DNA of 64,000 nt from UBA2365 sp964594045 (lineage in GTDB: Bacteria; Bacteroidota; Bacteroidia; Chitinophagales; Saprospiraceae): assembly GCA_964594045.1 (NCBI GenBank), contig CAZQKR010000001.1:1-64000 (forward strand). The letters run 5' to 3'. Below are positions 1-9,023 of the stretch, in pieces. The notes beneath the pieces are model-generated. The model worked only from the letters and a program-made list of their open reading frames with translations. It had not been told where the DNA came from and made no database searches. Position numbers and translations under genes: made by a program. Every line of letters begins with the position of its first letter. The stretch's first letter is position 1.

Positions 1-112
1 TTGCTCTTGGTTTTATCTTTCTATTTTAGTTTACACAATATATTTTATACTACCTAGAAAGTTTTTAAAGTCATACTTTTTACTTGATGAACTTTCAACT
101 TTCAACTCTATT

Positions 113-136
113 GTGCCTATGTGCCTATGTGCCTAT
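113..136. repeat. 8-bp tandem repeat x3
   Basis: The unit gtgcctat occurs three times head to tail in non-coding sequence. It is a short simple repeat with no evident role. Confidence 0.8.
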
Positions 137-314
137 GTGGTGAAAAAAAAATTCCCAAAAATCCGCTTTAGCATATCCGCTTCATCCGCGTTCCCGTCAC
201 ACCTCTACTCTCCGTGGCCCTCAGTGCAAAACTCTGTGGCCCCCTGAGTAACCGCAATTTTAACCATCAAAATACATTGGCAACGCGGATAAAGTTGAAT
301 TAAGGCCAGCAAAA

Positions 315-350
315 AAAATGCAGGTGATCAACTTAGACCACCTGCATTTT
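315..350 (-). terminator. Rho-independent terminator of 384-968 gene
   Basis: The arms atgcaggtg (318-326) and cacctgcat (339-347) form a strong hairpin flanked by an A run on the left and a T run on the right. It can therefore end leftward transcription of the adjacent gene, whose stop lies about 35 bp away. Confidence 0.8.
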
Positions 351-383
351 TAGACATTTACCCTTATTTCTATAACCCAATAA

Positions 384-968
384 CTACTTCAGCGGACTGC
401 CCACCGGAATATCACAACGATGGCCCGGCTGTCCGTGAGGAGGATTCATTCCCGGAGGAGTACTTCCTGCAGGAGCAGACGGTACAGAAGTGGTTGTATT
501 CGTGGTAACAGGTGTTTTAGTGGTCGTGGTATTGGACGTAGAAGAGCCTGAGCCGGAGGTCGCAGGTTTGGACCCATCCAATGGACTTCCGACAGGAATT
601 TCACACCTGTGACCAGGTTGACCATGAGGAGGGTTCATCCCCGGGGCAGTTGTGCCCGCAGGAACCGTATTACCGCCTGAGCCCTGGCTGGCCTGACCCG
701 GAACAGGATTCCCTGAGATCTGCAATTCCTGGCCCGGAGCCGCAGCAGAATTGTTCTCTGAAAACCTTTCCAGAGCCGTTTGCTCAGTTTCAGTAGTGTC
801 TGACTTGCTGGAATTCATGTTCATAAATACAAAACCAGCAATGGCGATCACTACAACCCCTCCTAAAATAGCTGCAATGATTTTCATCCGTTTCAGGGAT
901 TGTTGTAATTGAGCTTCCTTCTGATTGCTTTTATTATTCACGGGAATTTCTGCTTTTGTCTTTTTCAT
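384..968 (-). CDS. Membrane-anchored protein with two NPPHGQPGHRC motifs
   Basis: The function is unknown. The 194-residue protein has a charged N-terminus, one transmembrane segment (about 29-50) and a long low-complexity Ser/Thr/Pro/Gly region. Two near-identical copies of a motif centred on MNPPHGQPGHRC and ending IPVGSPL occur at about 109-130 and 172-193; the second is the extreme C-terminus. From memory, short proteins ending in this motif occur widely in Bacteroidota. The conserved His and Cys suggest metal or haem binding or a covalent anchor, but that is inference. There is probably no cleaved signal peptide, so the repeats would face the periplasm. The gene stands alone with its own terminator. 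The reading frame and repeats make it a confident gene of unknown role. Confidence 0.8.
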   Translation of the reverse strand: MKKTKAEIPVNNKSNQKEAQLQQSLKRMKIIAAILGGVVVIAIAGFVFMNMNSSKSDTTETEQTALERFSENNSAAAPGQELQISGNPVPGQASQGSGGNTVPAGTTAPGMNPPHGQPGHRCEIPVGSPLDGSKPATSGSGSSTSNTTTTKTPVTTNTTTSVPSAPAGSTPPGMNPPHGQPGHRCDIPVGSPLK

Positions 969-1145
969 TTGTAATTTTTTTTTGATACGGAAATCAGTTT
1001 AACATAAATGATTTCCTGAATGTTCATAATTATTTTGAAATCATCACTTAATCCTGTCGATATTCCCCGCAAAACTAATCTAATTTGGCACTCCAACATA
1101 AAATTATACACATATTCCTGTAAAAATGGTACCCTTTATTTTTCC

Positions 1146-1173
1146 AAAAAAAGACCGGCTCAAAGAACCGGCC
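1146..1173 (-). terminator. Imperfect terminator of haloperoxidase-like gene
   Basis: Read leftward, a GC-rich imperfect hairpin built on two ccgg cores is followed by seven T residues. It lies about 25 bp beyond the stop of the 1198-2592 gene. Confidence 0.5.
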
Positions 1174-1197
1174 TGTTTAGCAAACAAAGTTATGTTT

Positions 1198-2592
1198 TTA
1201 TTTTTTCCAGTCCAGTTGTAACACCCTGGTCGCAGCCAGATAGCCCAACCTCAAACCTTCATCGCAATCCATCCTGTAATGTACACCCAGAGGGATCCTG
1301 CTGTAAGCATTTTCCATACCAGCTTCCAAAAATGAATTATATGACCTCGGCGCACCCAGGAATTCAAAACGGTCCTTATGGCAGTTGTCAGTGAACTCAT
1401 AATTATTGCCAAAAATATCCGTCAAGATCAGCGCAGCACTTCCTCCGAATCCTGAGTGCCCTGAAGGATATGCAGGAAATTCGGGTGATATGCCCTCAAC
1501 CCCGGTGAAAGGATGATTTAAAGCTGATTTCCAATCCGGTTGCATCACATCCCGGATATATTGAACTGGTCTTGCTACATTATAATGATACTTGGTCAAC
1601 CAGATGGATATACCCGCATCACACATCGCCATACCCAGTTTCGCATACAATTCAACAGCCTTATCCAGCTTAAGATCTTCAAGTGCCACCAATTGATTCG
1701 CAATGGCGATCTGCCTGGCTGCCGGTTCAAACGTCACCTGGTAAAAATCATCACTCCAGAATTCAGCAATCCACTTCTCATCATGCGTAAGCGTATTGAC
1801 CGTGACGCGCACCTCATTGGCCTGTTGATAAAATTTGGAATTCGGATCTTCACTGTATGGAATAGGAGGCTTACCCAGCAAATCAGTCTGCTTCATGGCA
1901 AAAGGCCTGACCTTTCCCCAATAGGGAAACAAAGCAGGTGTATAATCCGGAAAGGTCGGTTGCCACAGCTTTTCCCCGTTGGGTCCCAGAACAGGAGGGA
2001 TATAATTGTCGGGTCTGGGATACAGATAGGCTTCATGCCCGAACACATCCTTTGCACTGTAATCAAACACTGCATCTGCAATGGATTTTCCGAAAGCCCT
2101 GGAACGTGTCAATGCCCCTGAGGATGCCTCTCCTTCAAAAAGCGCATTCAGACTGTTCTCCAGAACATTTATCTTTTCCTTATCCGTATCTGAAATGTGC
2201 GGATAAAAATGCCTGAACATGGTCGCATATGCCGTATTCAATGCTGTTGGCCAATGATAATCAAGATCCGGGAGCGCCTTGGGCAGGGAAAGACCGCTGA
2301 AAGTTGGTGCCATGGAGTTGTATTCCGGCATCCCCGGTACAACGGATTCATACGCAGCCAATCCCGTATAGGCCATCATCCTGGCTGCGGCTGGTGGCCG
2401 GTAACCGGGTGCATAGCGATCTATTTCAATCAGCAATTCATTCCATCTGAAGGCAACATCCGCATCATACGAACTGGTGGGTTTGGACAGATGATTTTCG
2501 GTATCATCCACTGTACATGCGTTGATGAGCAATAACAGCAATAATGCCAGTAAAGGCATAAATGTTCTTTGGGTGTTAAACATTACTTTCAT
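1198..2592 (-). CDS. Vanadium-dependent haloperoxidase / PAP2-like lipoprotein
   Basis: This 464-residue secreted protein belongs to the vanadium haloperoxidase / PAP2 acid phosphatase fold. The N-terminus is a lipoprotein signal with a leucine-rich core and a lipobox ending INAC (Cys about 26). The vanadate/phosphate-binding residues seem present: K and R in KYHYNVARP, the YPSGHSGFG loop, and the R and H of SRIPLGVHYRMD near the C-terminus. Family members oxidise halides with hydrogen peroxide or hydrolyse phosphomonoesters; sequence alone does not separate the two. The length matches the bacterial vanadium chloroperoxidase-related group. It is monocistronic, with a TAAATTTG box upstream. 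Fold confidence is high; activity is uncertain. Confidence 0.85.
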   Translation of the reverse strand: MKVMFNTQRTFMPLLALLLLLLINACTVDDTENHLSKPTSSYDADVAFRWNELLIEIDRYAPGYRPPAAARMMAYTGLAAYESVVPGMPEYNSMAPTFSGLSLPKALPDLDYHWPTALNTAYATMFRHFYPHISDTDKEKINVLENSLNALFEGEASSGALTRSRAFGKSIADAVFDYSAKDVFGHEAYLYPRPDNYIPPVLGPNGEKLWQPTFPDYTPALFPYWGKVRPFAMKQTDLLGKPPIPYSEDPNSKFYQQANEVRVTVNTLTHDEKWIAEFWSDDFYQVTFEPAARQIAIANQLVALEDLKLDKAVELYAKLGMAMCDAGISIWLTKYHYNVARPVQYIRDVMQPDWKSALNHPFTGVEGISPEFPAYPSGHSGFGGSAALILTDIFGNNYEFTDNCHKDRFEFLGAPRSYNSFLEAGMENAYSRIPLGVHYRMDCDEGLRLGYLAATRVLQLDWKK

Positions 2593-2620
2593 AAAATCGT
2601 GTTTTTCTAATAAAGCGATA

Positions 2621-2628
2621 CAAATTTA
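2621..2628 (-). promoter_or_regulatory. -7 box TAAATTTG for haloperoxidase-like gene
   Basis: On the minus strand the octamer TAAATTTG fits the Bacteroidota -7 consensus TAnnTTTG and lies about 30 bp before the start codon. No clear -33 TTTG is seen. Confidence 0.5.
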
Positions 2629-2992
2629 TAAAGATTATAAATAAAATATAGTGGTAAGCAATATTTTTTCTGATTGGAGCATAAAACGGACATTTTATTG
2701 AATGGATCATATTTTCTTAAGCACATGGATTTTCCGGATCTGCAAAGATCATCCGCGAAAATCAGTTAAATCCGCGTCATCAACGTTCCAAAATTAACCT
2801 GTCCAGGTATGCATCGTATTCATTCCACTACAATATTGCTTGTGACAAAACCAAAAACGGCAATATACACCAATTACGGAATCAAACTGACCGAAGCAAC
2901 CTTGACCATAAGGATGCCTGACAGATAAAATTTATTCAATTTCCTGTCAGATAATTTTAAAACATCAAAAAGACAATCAGTACATTTGCCAC
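2629..2992. other. Intergenic, no gene
   Basis: This AT-rich divergent spacer has no convincing reading frame. It holds the phrase atccgcgtcatcaacgttcc at 2770-2789, nearly matching 174-193. A TACATTTG octamer at 2981-2988 lies too close to the next start to be its obvious promoter. Confidence 0.5.
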
Positions 2993-5404
2993 ATGAAAAT
3001 GATAATTTTTACATGGATCATGTTGTCTGTTGGCATGATAATCCAAGCGCAGATCATCACCATAAATGATGCCTTTTCCTCAGAAGCTCTGGAGATGGCC
3101 ACTGTATATCAGGAAGAAAGATCCATTTCTGTTTTCACCAATTCAGAAGGGCATGCAGAAATCAGTCAGTTCAGGGATCTGAATGAAATAAAGATCAGCA
3201 GACTGGGTTATCAGACCATTGAACTGGATTACAGCGAATTTGAAAAACTGAATTACCTGATCCTGATGGAACCTGTGGCCTTCCGGATGGATGAAATTGT
3301 AGTTTCTGCCACCAAATGGGGCTTGAGTGCCAACAAGTCACCAGCCCGTATCATCAGCATTTCTGCCAAAACGGTCTCCCTTCAGAATCCGCAGACAGCC
3401 GCAGACTTGTTGGGTTCATCAGGAGAGGTTTTTATCCAGAAAAGCCAGCAGGGCGGCGGAAGTCCGATGATCCGTGGTTTTGCTGCCAATCGCCTGTTGT
3501 ACAGCATTGATGGGGTCCGGATGAACTCAGCCATTTTCAGATCCGGCAATCTGCAAAATGTGATCTCACTGGATCCGCTTGCCATAGAAAAAACAGAAGT
3601 GTTTTTTGGTCCGGGCTCCGTGATCTACGGTAGTGATGCCATTGGCGGCGTAATGAGTTTTCAGACACTGACCCCTGAGTTTTCCCTGAATGATCACGCT
3701 TTGATCACCGGAAAAGCATTAAGCCGTTATGCTTCAGCCAGCAATGAGCTGACCGGACACTTTGATATCAATCTTGGCGGCAAAAAATGGGCTTCTTTGA
3801 CCAGCCTGAGCTATTCATCCTATCAGGACCTGAAAATGGGTTCTGAAGGCCCGGATGATTACCTTAAACGCTTTTATGTCCAACGCATCAACAACGCGGA
3901 TAATGTCATGGAAAATCCGGATCCTGAAGTGCAGGATCCAAGCGGGTATGATCAGATCAACCTGATGCAGAAAATCAGGTTCAGCCCCGCAAAGTCATGG
4001 GATTTTCAATATGCATTCCATTATTCGGAGACCACAGAATATGCTCGTTATGACCGCCTTATTGAAACGCAAAGCAATGGTCTCCCTGTGTCTGCCGTCT
4101 GGAATTACGGACCCCAGAAATGGATGATGAATCAATTATCTTTCCGGTCTGACCTCCGGAACATTTTGTATGATTCAATGATCCTCAGACTGTCTCAACA
4201 GTTTTTTGAGGAAAGCAGGATTGACCGGAAATTCAACCATCACAGGTTGCGCACCAATCTGGAAGAGGTTCAGGCATACACTGCAAATCTGGATTTTGAA
4301 AAAATTGCGGGCAAACACCGGTTGTTTTATGGGACGGAATACATTTTGAATCATGTCAGGTCTGCCGGTTCAGCTGTAGATATCCGGGACGGATCACCCA
4401 TTTACGTTCCGGACAGATATCCGCAATCCGACTGGAGCAGTTATGCTGTCTACCTCAATTATCAGTTGGAGCTTTCAGGAAAAACAGTTATTCACGCAGG
4501 CGCCAGGTACAATGCGTTCGATATTCAGTCAGATTTTACCAGACATCTGGAATTTTTCCCGTTCGATTTCACGGCGTCATCCATTCGCAATTCCGCGGTG
4601 ACAGGAAGCCTTGGCGCGGTGTTCAGTCCGGATAAAAGCTGGAAGATCAGCATCAATGCCGGTACAGGTTTCAGGGCGCCCAATGTGGATGACATCGGAA
4701 AGATCTTCGATTTTGTCAGTGGTGAGGTGATCGTACCCAATACAGATCTCAGCGCCGAATATGCATACAATGCAGAACTGGGTATTTCAAAAGTGTTTGG
4801 CAACATGATCAGACTGGACTTGAACGGATTCTATACTTATCTCGATCATGCCATGGTACGCCGCGAATTTAAGGTCAATGGACAGGACAGCATCCTGTAC
4901 GATGGGGTCATGAGTAAAGTTTATGCGATACAAAATGCTGCGTTCGGTACCGTTTATGGCTTCAATCTGGGGGCAGAAATCAAATTACCGGCCGGTTTCA
5001 GTTTGTCCACACGATACAATTATCAGTTGGGCCGGGAGGAAATGGATAACGGAACCGTCAGCCCTTCCAGGCATGCAGCGCCGGCATTTGGCATCAGCCG
5101 GGTCAACTGGGAAAAGGACAGGCTTTCCATGCAGTGGTATGTTATGTATAGTGATGAAGTCAGCAATGAAGAGCTCAATCCCGAGGAACAGGGAAAACCT
5201 TTCATCTATGCCAAAGATCAGCAGGGGAATCCCTGGTCACCTGCTTGGTACACATTGAATTTCAAGGCAATGTACCAGTTTCATCAGAACATGACCATCA
5301 TTTCGGGAGTCGAAAATATCACTGATCAGCGGTACAGGCCATACAGTTCGGGCTTGGCAGCGCCAGGCAGGAATTTCCTGCTTACGCTTAAACTGCATTT
5401 CTGA
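2993..5404 (+). CDS. TonB-dependent receptor, haem/haemoglobin type
   Basis: An 803-residue outer-membrane receptor, probably importing haem or an iron chelate with energy from TonB. In order: signal peptide (about 1-20), carboxypeptidase-D-like regulatory domain (about 20-100), plug, and a beta-barrel ending in LKLHF. The plug carries PMIRGFAANRLLYSIDGVRMN, GNLQNV and YGSDAIGGVMSF, as in haemoglobin/haem receptors such as HmuR. The barrel has a FRAP box (GTGFRAPN) and a PNTDLSAEY segment equivalent to NPNL. The histidine often found between those boxes in haem receptors is not visible, so the ligand may be something else. No paired SusD-like gene follows, which argues against glycan uptake. 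It is monocistronic. Confidence 0.88.
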   Translation: MKMIIFTWIMLSVGMIIQAQIITINDAFSSEALEMATVYQEERSISVFTNSEGHAEISQFRDLNEIKISRLGYQTIELDYSEFEKLNYLILMEPVAFRMDEIVVSATKWGLSANKSPARIISISAKTVSLQNPQTAADLLGSSGEVFIQKSQQGGGSPMIRGFAANRLLYSIDGVRMNSAIFRSGNLQNVISLDPLAIEKTEVFFGPGSVIYGSDAIGGVMSFQTLTPEFSLNDHALITGKALSRYASASNELTGHFDINLGGKKWASLTSLSYSSYQDLKMGSEGPDDYLKRFYVQRINNADNVMENPDPEVQDPSGYDQINLMQKIRFSPAKSWDFQYAFHYSETTEYARYDRLIETQSNGLPVSAVWNYGPQKWMMNQLSFRSDLRNILYDSMILRLSQQFFEESRIDRKFNHHRLRTNLEEVQAYTANLDFEKIAGKHRLFYGTEYILNHVRSAGSAVDIRDGSPIYVPDRYPQSDWSSYAVYLNYQLELSGKTVIHAGARYNAFDIQSDFTRHLEFFPFDFTASSIRNSAVTGSLGAVFSPDKSWKISINAGTGFRAPNVDDIGKIFDFVSGEVIVPNTDLSAEYAYNAELGISKVFGNMIRLDLNGFYTYLDHAMVRREFKVNGQDSILYDGVMSKVYAIQNAAFGTVYGFNLGAEIKLPAGFSLSTRYNYQLGREEMDNGTVSPSRHAAPAFGISRVNWEKDRLSMQWYVMYSDEVSNEELNPEEQGKPFIYAKDQQGNPWSPAWYTLNFKAMYQFHQNMTIISGVENITDQRYRPYSSGLAAPGRNFLLTLKLHF

Positions 5405-5726
5405 TCGAAAAAACCTGTTGATTCTGAAGCATGTATCTATATGCACTTTCTTGTTTCCGGAGGTCAAATGCGCAGATTTTGACTGCGGTCAAAGTGGGTC
5501 AAAGTGATGATTTAATGTACTTTTTCAGCGAAAAATGCCAAATTAAAACTGGTCAGCCTGTAACATTATTTTCTGTTCAACCTGAACAATCTCATCACTT
5601 TCTCAAATGAAAATTTACCCTGCGAGATCAACATAGAGCTAAAAAACTCTGTTGAAACCAATCTGTTTCTTATTTTTACGCAACAAATCCAAACCGGAAA
5701 TTGAACATCTGAAAAAAACTCGTACC
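5405..5726. other. Intergenic with short direct repeat
   Basis: No gene is visible. Two back-to-back copies of ggtcaaagtg (5487-5506), with a related ggtcaaatg at 5462, could be an operator for the downstream transporter; that is only a suggestion. Confidence 0.3.
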
Positions 5727-7328
5727 ATGGCAAATAAACTGAAAGTTCCGCACACTTATGTAATCGTATTCACTGTAGTGATCCTGGCCGGCATACTCAC
5801 CTGGTTTGTCCCGGGAGGCGCATATGATTACGAGACTAAAGTAGTTCATGGTATTGAAAGGAATGTGGTGATCAACGGCAGTTTTCATTATGTGGACAAC
5901 ACACCTCAAACCTGGCAGATCTTTTCCGCTATTTTTGACGGTTTTGTAGACAAGGCAGATATCATCGTATTCATTTTGTTGATCGGCGGCGCTTTCTGGA
6001 TCATGAATCAGACCAGGGCAATAGACATAGGCATCTACTCTTTCCTGCGCAGGACAAAAAAGCTGGAAAAGTTCAAAATGCTTAATGCTTTGGGTATTGA
6101 TAACATTATCATCGTGTTGATCATGTTGTTGTTCAGCGTTTTCGGTGCTGTTTTCGGGATGTCTGAAGAAACGATAGCCTTTACCATTATTTTTGTTCCG
6201 CTGGCCATTAAAATGGGATATGATTCCATTATAGGGCTGTCGATGTGCTTTGTCGGGGCCGGGTTGGGGTTTGCCGGAGCCATTCTGAATCCCTTTACCA
6301 TCGGTATTGCACAGGGTTTGTCCGATCTGCCATTATTTTCAGGAATAGAATACAGGATGTTTTGCTGGCTGGTGATCAATTTAGTTGGTATTTCCTATGT
6401 TTTATGGTATGCCAAAAAGATCAGGAAAAACCCGGAAAGATCCGGCATGTACGAACTGGATGCCTACTGGCGGAAAATAGCTGCTTCCGGTGAGACGATA
6501 CCGGAGTACCATACTCCGGCGGCCGGCTGGGTGGTTTTTGGTGTGCTGCAGGTTGTGCTGACCATTTTTGCATGGCAGTATCCCTCTACCACACTTACGA
6601 TCGGGTTGTCCTCATTTACTGCCCCGATGTTGCCTGTGCTGGCAGGATTGTTTTTGATCACCAGTGTAGTTTTTCTCAGAAAATCGATCCATTTTTTCAT
6701 CATCAATCTGTTGATGTTCACGATATTATATCTGATCGTGGGTGTAATGGGATACGAATGGTACATCATGGAAATAGCCACATTGTTTTTTGTGATGGGA
6801 ATTTCTTCCGGTCTGGCGTACAATTTCACCCTTAACGTCATGACCAATCATTTCCTGGACGGGGTCAGGGACATATTGTCTGCTGCGATGGTTGTAGGCC
6901 TGGCAGGTGGTATCATCATCATTCTTCAGAATGGTCAGGTCATCGACACTTTATTGCATGGCGCATCAACTGCGATGAGTGGCCTGGGAAAATACGGTTC
7001 ATTGTCAATCATGTATGTCATCCAAACGATGATCAATCTGGTGTTGCCTTCCGGTTCGGCAAAAGCCGCCTTGACCATGCCCATCATGTCTCAGTTCTCA
7101 GACCTCATCGATATTTCCAGACAGGCAACCGTCATGGCTTATCAGCTGGGCGACGGTTTTACCAATATGATCACGCCGACATCCGGTGTACTGATGGGTG
7201 TGCTCGGTATTGCCAAAATTCCATTTGATAAATGGGTCAAATGGATCTGGCCTCTGATGATGTTGCTGATCCTGATAGGATTTTTATTGCTGATCCCCAC
7301 GATCACCATTCCTCTGAACGGATTTTGA
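5727..7328 (+). CDS. YfcC/DcuC-family membrane transporter
   Basis: A polytopic inner-membrane carrier of 533 residues from the chosen start. The frame is open from 5652, but the extra 25 residues are charged and unlike the family. The ATG at 5727 gives MANKLKVPHTYVI, the usual family opening with a PHTY motif before the first helix and WFVPGGAYD after it. About 12 hydrophobic helices are visible, with family-like segments FGMSEETIAF, NPFTIGIAQ, LPSGSAKAALTMP and GDGFTNMITPTSG near the C-terminus. Relatives are basic amino-acid, C4-dicarboxylate or peptide-related carriers; the substrate cannot be assigned. No partner gene lies beside it. Confidence 0.85.
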   Translation: MANKLKVPHTYVIVFTVVILAGILTWFVPGGAYDYETKVVHGIERNVVINGSFHYVDNTPQTWQIFSAIFDGFVDKADIIVFILLIGGAFWIMNQTRAIDIGIYSFLRRTKKLEKFKMLNALGIDNIIIVLIMLLFSVFGAVFGMSEETIAFTIIFVPLAIKMGYDSIIGLSMCFVGAGLGFAGAILNPFTIGIAQGLSDLPLFSGIEYRMFCWLVINLVGISYVLWYAKKIRKNPERSGMYELDAYWRKIAASGETIPEYHTPAAGWVVFGVLQVVLTIFAWQYPSTTLTIGLSSFTAPMLPVLAGLFLITSVVFLRKSIHFFIINLLMFTILYLIVGVMGYEWYIMEIATLFFVMGISSGLAYNFTLNVMTNHFLDGVRDILSAAMVVGLAGGIIIILQNGQVIDTLLHGASTAMSGLGKYGSLSIMYVIQTMINLVLPSGSAKAALTMPIMSQFSDLIDISRQATVMAYQLGDGFTNMITPTSGVLMGVLGIAKIPFDKWVKWIWPLMMLLILIGFLLLIPTITIPLNGF

Positions 7329-7475
7329 CAAACAGACTGTTAAAACTTTCTTATGGCAGGTTGATCAGGCAATGACGAAGCGTTTTTTACCGTTCAAATG
7401 GCAATAGCTCCATTATTATTTGGACATATTATTAGAAACACATAATTGAATTACACAGGGTTTTGAATAAAAAAC

Positions 7476-7483
7476 TATTTTTG
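7476..7483 (+). promoter_or_regulatory. -7 box TATTTTTG for OmpH-like gene
   Basis: The octamer TATTTTTG matches TAnnTTTG and lies about 28 bp before the GTG start at 7512. A TTTTG upstream is too close to be a good -33 element. Confidence 0.4.
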
Positions 7484-7511
7484 CCAAAATTTTAAACTAA
7501 TTTATAATCAA

Positions 7512-8213
7512 GTGAAAAAATTAATTTTGCTCTCCTTACTGTTGCTGGCTGTCGCAGCGTGTAACAACAAAAAAGGTGCTGATTCAAAAGACGGTGCTGA
7601 GACACCTGATTCAACCGAAATTTCGGAAAAAGATACTGCAGCGCTTGAGATAGATTCTGAAAAACCCATAAAAAAGGTCTATGAAATAGAAGGCGTTCCG
7701 GAAGGACAGAAGATCGTGTATGTCAACCTCGATTCACTGCAGGAAAAGTACCAATATTTCGTGGATGAAAATGAAAGGATAAAAGCTAAGCTGAGCGCGC
7801 TTGAAAAGGAGCTTGCCGGCAAGGAGAAAAAGATCGTGGATGCCCAGAAAGCATTGCAGGCGCGTTTCCAGGAATTGCAATCAAAAGCTCAGACGCTGAC
7901 CGGCAATGAACTCAAAGCTGCAGAAGTGGAACTGCAAAACAAAGAGATGGATATTCTCAAGATGCAGGAAAACTACCATAAGCACAAGGAGGCCAAAGAG
8001 CAGGAATTGCTGAAAAGCCAGGAAAAAACCAACAAAAAGATCCGTGAACGGATCGATGCTTACCTGGCAAAGGTGGCTGAGGAAAACGGCTGGGATTTTA
8101 TCTTGAGCTATTCAGACATTACCAATCCGGTTTTATACGGTACCAAAAAACTCGATATCACCAGTCAGATCCTTATCGGCCTGAACCAGGATTATAAGTC
8201 CATTAAAAAATAA
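7512..8213 (+). CDS. OmpH/Skp-like lipoprotein
   Basis: A 233-residue periplasmic lipoprotein with an OmpH/Skp-like chaperone domain. The start is a GTG followed by KKLILLSLLLLAVAAC, a clear lipoprotein signal (Cys 17). An acidic linker (about 20-60) precedes a short strand region (QKIVYVNLDSLQEKY, the family's first strand) and a long charged coiled coil (about 85-185). A last strand segment (NGWDFILSYSDITNPVLYG) completes the Skp body. Skp is a jellyfish-shaped trimer that holds unfolded outer-membrane proteins; here the lipid anchor and linker are extra, a variant seen in Bacteroidota. It is monocistronic, and its presumed terminator has been split by the insertion at 8273-9004. Confidence 0.85.
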   Translation: MKKLILLSLLLLAVAACNNKKGADSKDGAETPDSTEISEKDTAALEIDSEKPIKKVYEIEGVPEGQKIVYVNLDSLQEKYQYFVDENERIKAKLSALEKELAGKEKKIVDAQKALQARFQELQSKAQTLTGNELKAAEVELQNKEMDILKMQENYHKHKEAKEQELLKSQEKTNKKIRERIDAYLAKVAEENGWDFILSYSDITNPVLYGTKKLDITSQILIGLNQDYKSIKK

Positions 8214-8272
8214 AAGCGGGTCAGGAGAGTCCGGCAACTGCATATTATTGAACAGGATTCCCGGATAACAAG

Positions 8273-9004
8273 TTTAAATACGATTTTGGAATAGATTTCC
8301 TGACTTGTCCTTTTTAGTGCGACATAATGTTTTTTTATAAAAAAATAGTTGACACTTTCTGTCTAAAACGCATGGGGTTTCTATACAATTCTTCATTTTT
8401 TTCATTACTTTTTATGGTTATATGTTGATACTTGTGGGTAAAAATTCATGCATGATAAAGAAATAAAATCAAAATGACCAGAACAATTAAATTGGTATGA
8501 TACCTTAATTTGTGTGCAATCGTGGAAGGTTTCATTACCAGCGATAGTGAACGAAGGGCTGGAATTGCGTTATACTGACTTATGGAACATAACGTCAGTA
8601 TAAATAAGCATGCAAGTACTGACGAAACTTTGTTTGTCAGCACTATTGCCCGGGAGTGAGCGGTGCGCAGCAATCGCCTTAATGAAACTTGATTTTTTGG
8701 TCCTTTTTCATCAAGGAAAAAGGACAAACTACAAAATGATCTTGAACGAACATTTTGAGTTAATACATGAGCATCTGGCATCAATTTTTCAAATGACAAT
8801 TTTACCCACACTTTTCAACATAGTGCCAATTTTTTCATTGCATTCTAAAGCCAATAATTGTTATTTTTTATACAATTCACATTTATTTAGCTTTAGTGCG
8901 ACAAATATCGCATTTTATCTTTATATCTAATTGATAATCAATTGTATCACTTACTTGTTTTTTCTATGCGGACAAGTCAGGACAAATTTTAAATACGATT
9001 TTGG
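8273..9004. mobile_element. Putative non-autonomous element with 17-bp direct repeats
   Basis: The 17-bp sequence tttaaatacgattttgg occurs identically at 8273-8289 and 8988-9004. Just inside are perfect 13-bp inverted repeats, tcctgacttgtcc (8298-8310) and ggacaagtcagga (8970-8982). A second internal direct repeat, ttagtgcgaca, occurs at 8314-8324 and 8893-8903. The interior has no transposase or recombinase frame. The right direct repeat is the left arm of an intact terminator and the left copy is that arm alone, as expected if an element entered the terminator and duplicated part of it. A 17-bp duplication is long for ordinary insertion sequences, so an attachment-site duplication or another mechanism is possible. 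Confidence 0.5.
8571..8643. repeat. REPIN-like inverted pair of bulged hairpins
   Basis: At 8571-8602 on the plus strand, arms tatactgac/gtcagtata enclose ttatg-gaa-cataa with one unpaired C before gtcag. At 8616-8643 on the minus strand, gtgctgac/gtcagtac enclose aaac-aaa-gttt with the same extra C. The pair is inverted and 13 bp apart. The same architecture recurs in the array at 26596-26820. Confidence 0.65.
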
Positions 9005-9023
9005 TGAAATCGTATTTTTTTTT
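8991..9023 (+). terminator. Rho-independent terminator, displaced from OmpH-like gene
   Basis: Perfect 10-bp arms aaatacgatt (8991-9000) and aatcgtattt (9008-9017) with a 7-base loop are followed by a T run to 9023. No rightward gene lies just upstream; the nearest is the OmpH-like gene, 778 bp away, from which the insertion seems to have separated it. Confidence 0.8.

Larger units (their letters stand above)
1..383. other. Intergenic left edge
   Basis: No gene is visible here. It holds three tandem copies of an 8-bp unit (gtgcctat, 113-136), an atccgcttcatccgcgttcc phrase at 174-193 that has a near copy at 2770-2789, two related tggccc(c)tcagt / tggccccctgagt phrases around 211-250, and the terminator of the leftward gene at 315-350. 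Confidence 0.6.

Noticed and set aside
5652..5726. 25-residue N-terminal extension of the YfcC transporter
   Set aside because: The charged extension is unlike the family, and the internal ATG at 5727 gives the usual family start.
8446..8930. Two overlapping small frames (8446-8811 minus, 8610-8930 plus) in the island
   Set aside because: They overlap on opposite strands, cross strong inverted repeats and show no family motif or transposase feature.
8273..9023. Group IIC intron inserted at a terminator
   Set aside because: Such introns do favour terminators, but the segment is too short, has no reverse transcriptase and has inverted ends and a direct duplication that introns do not make.
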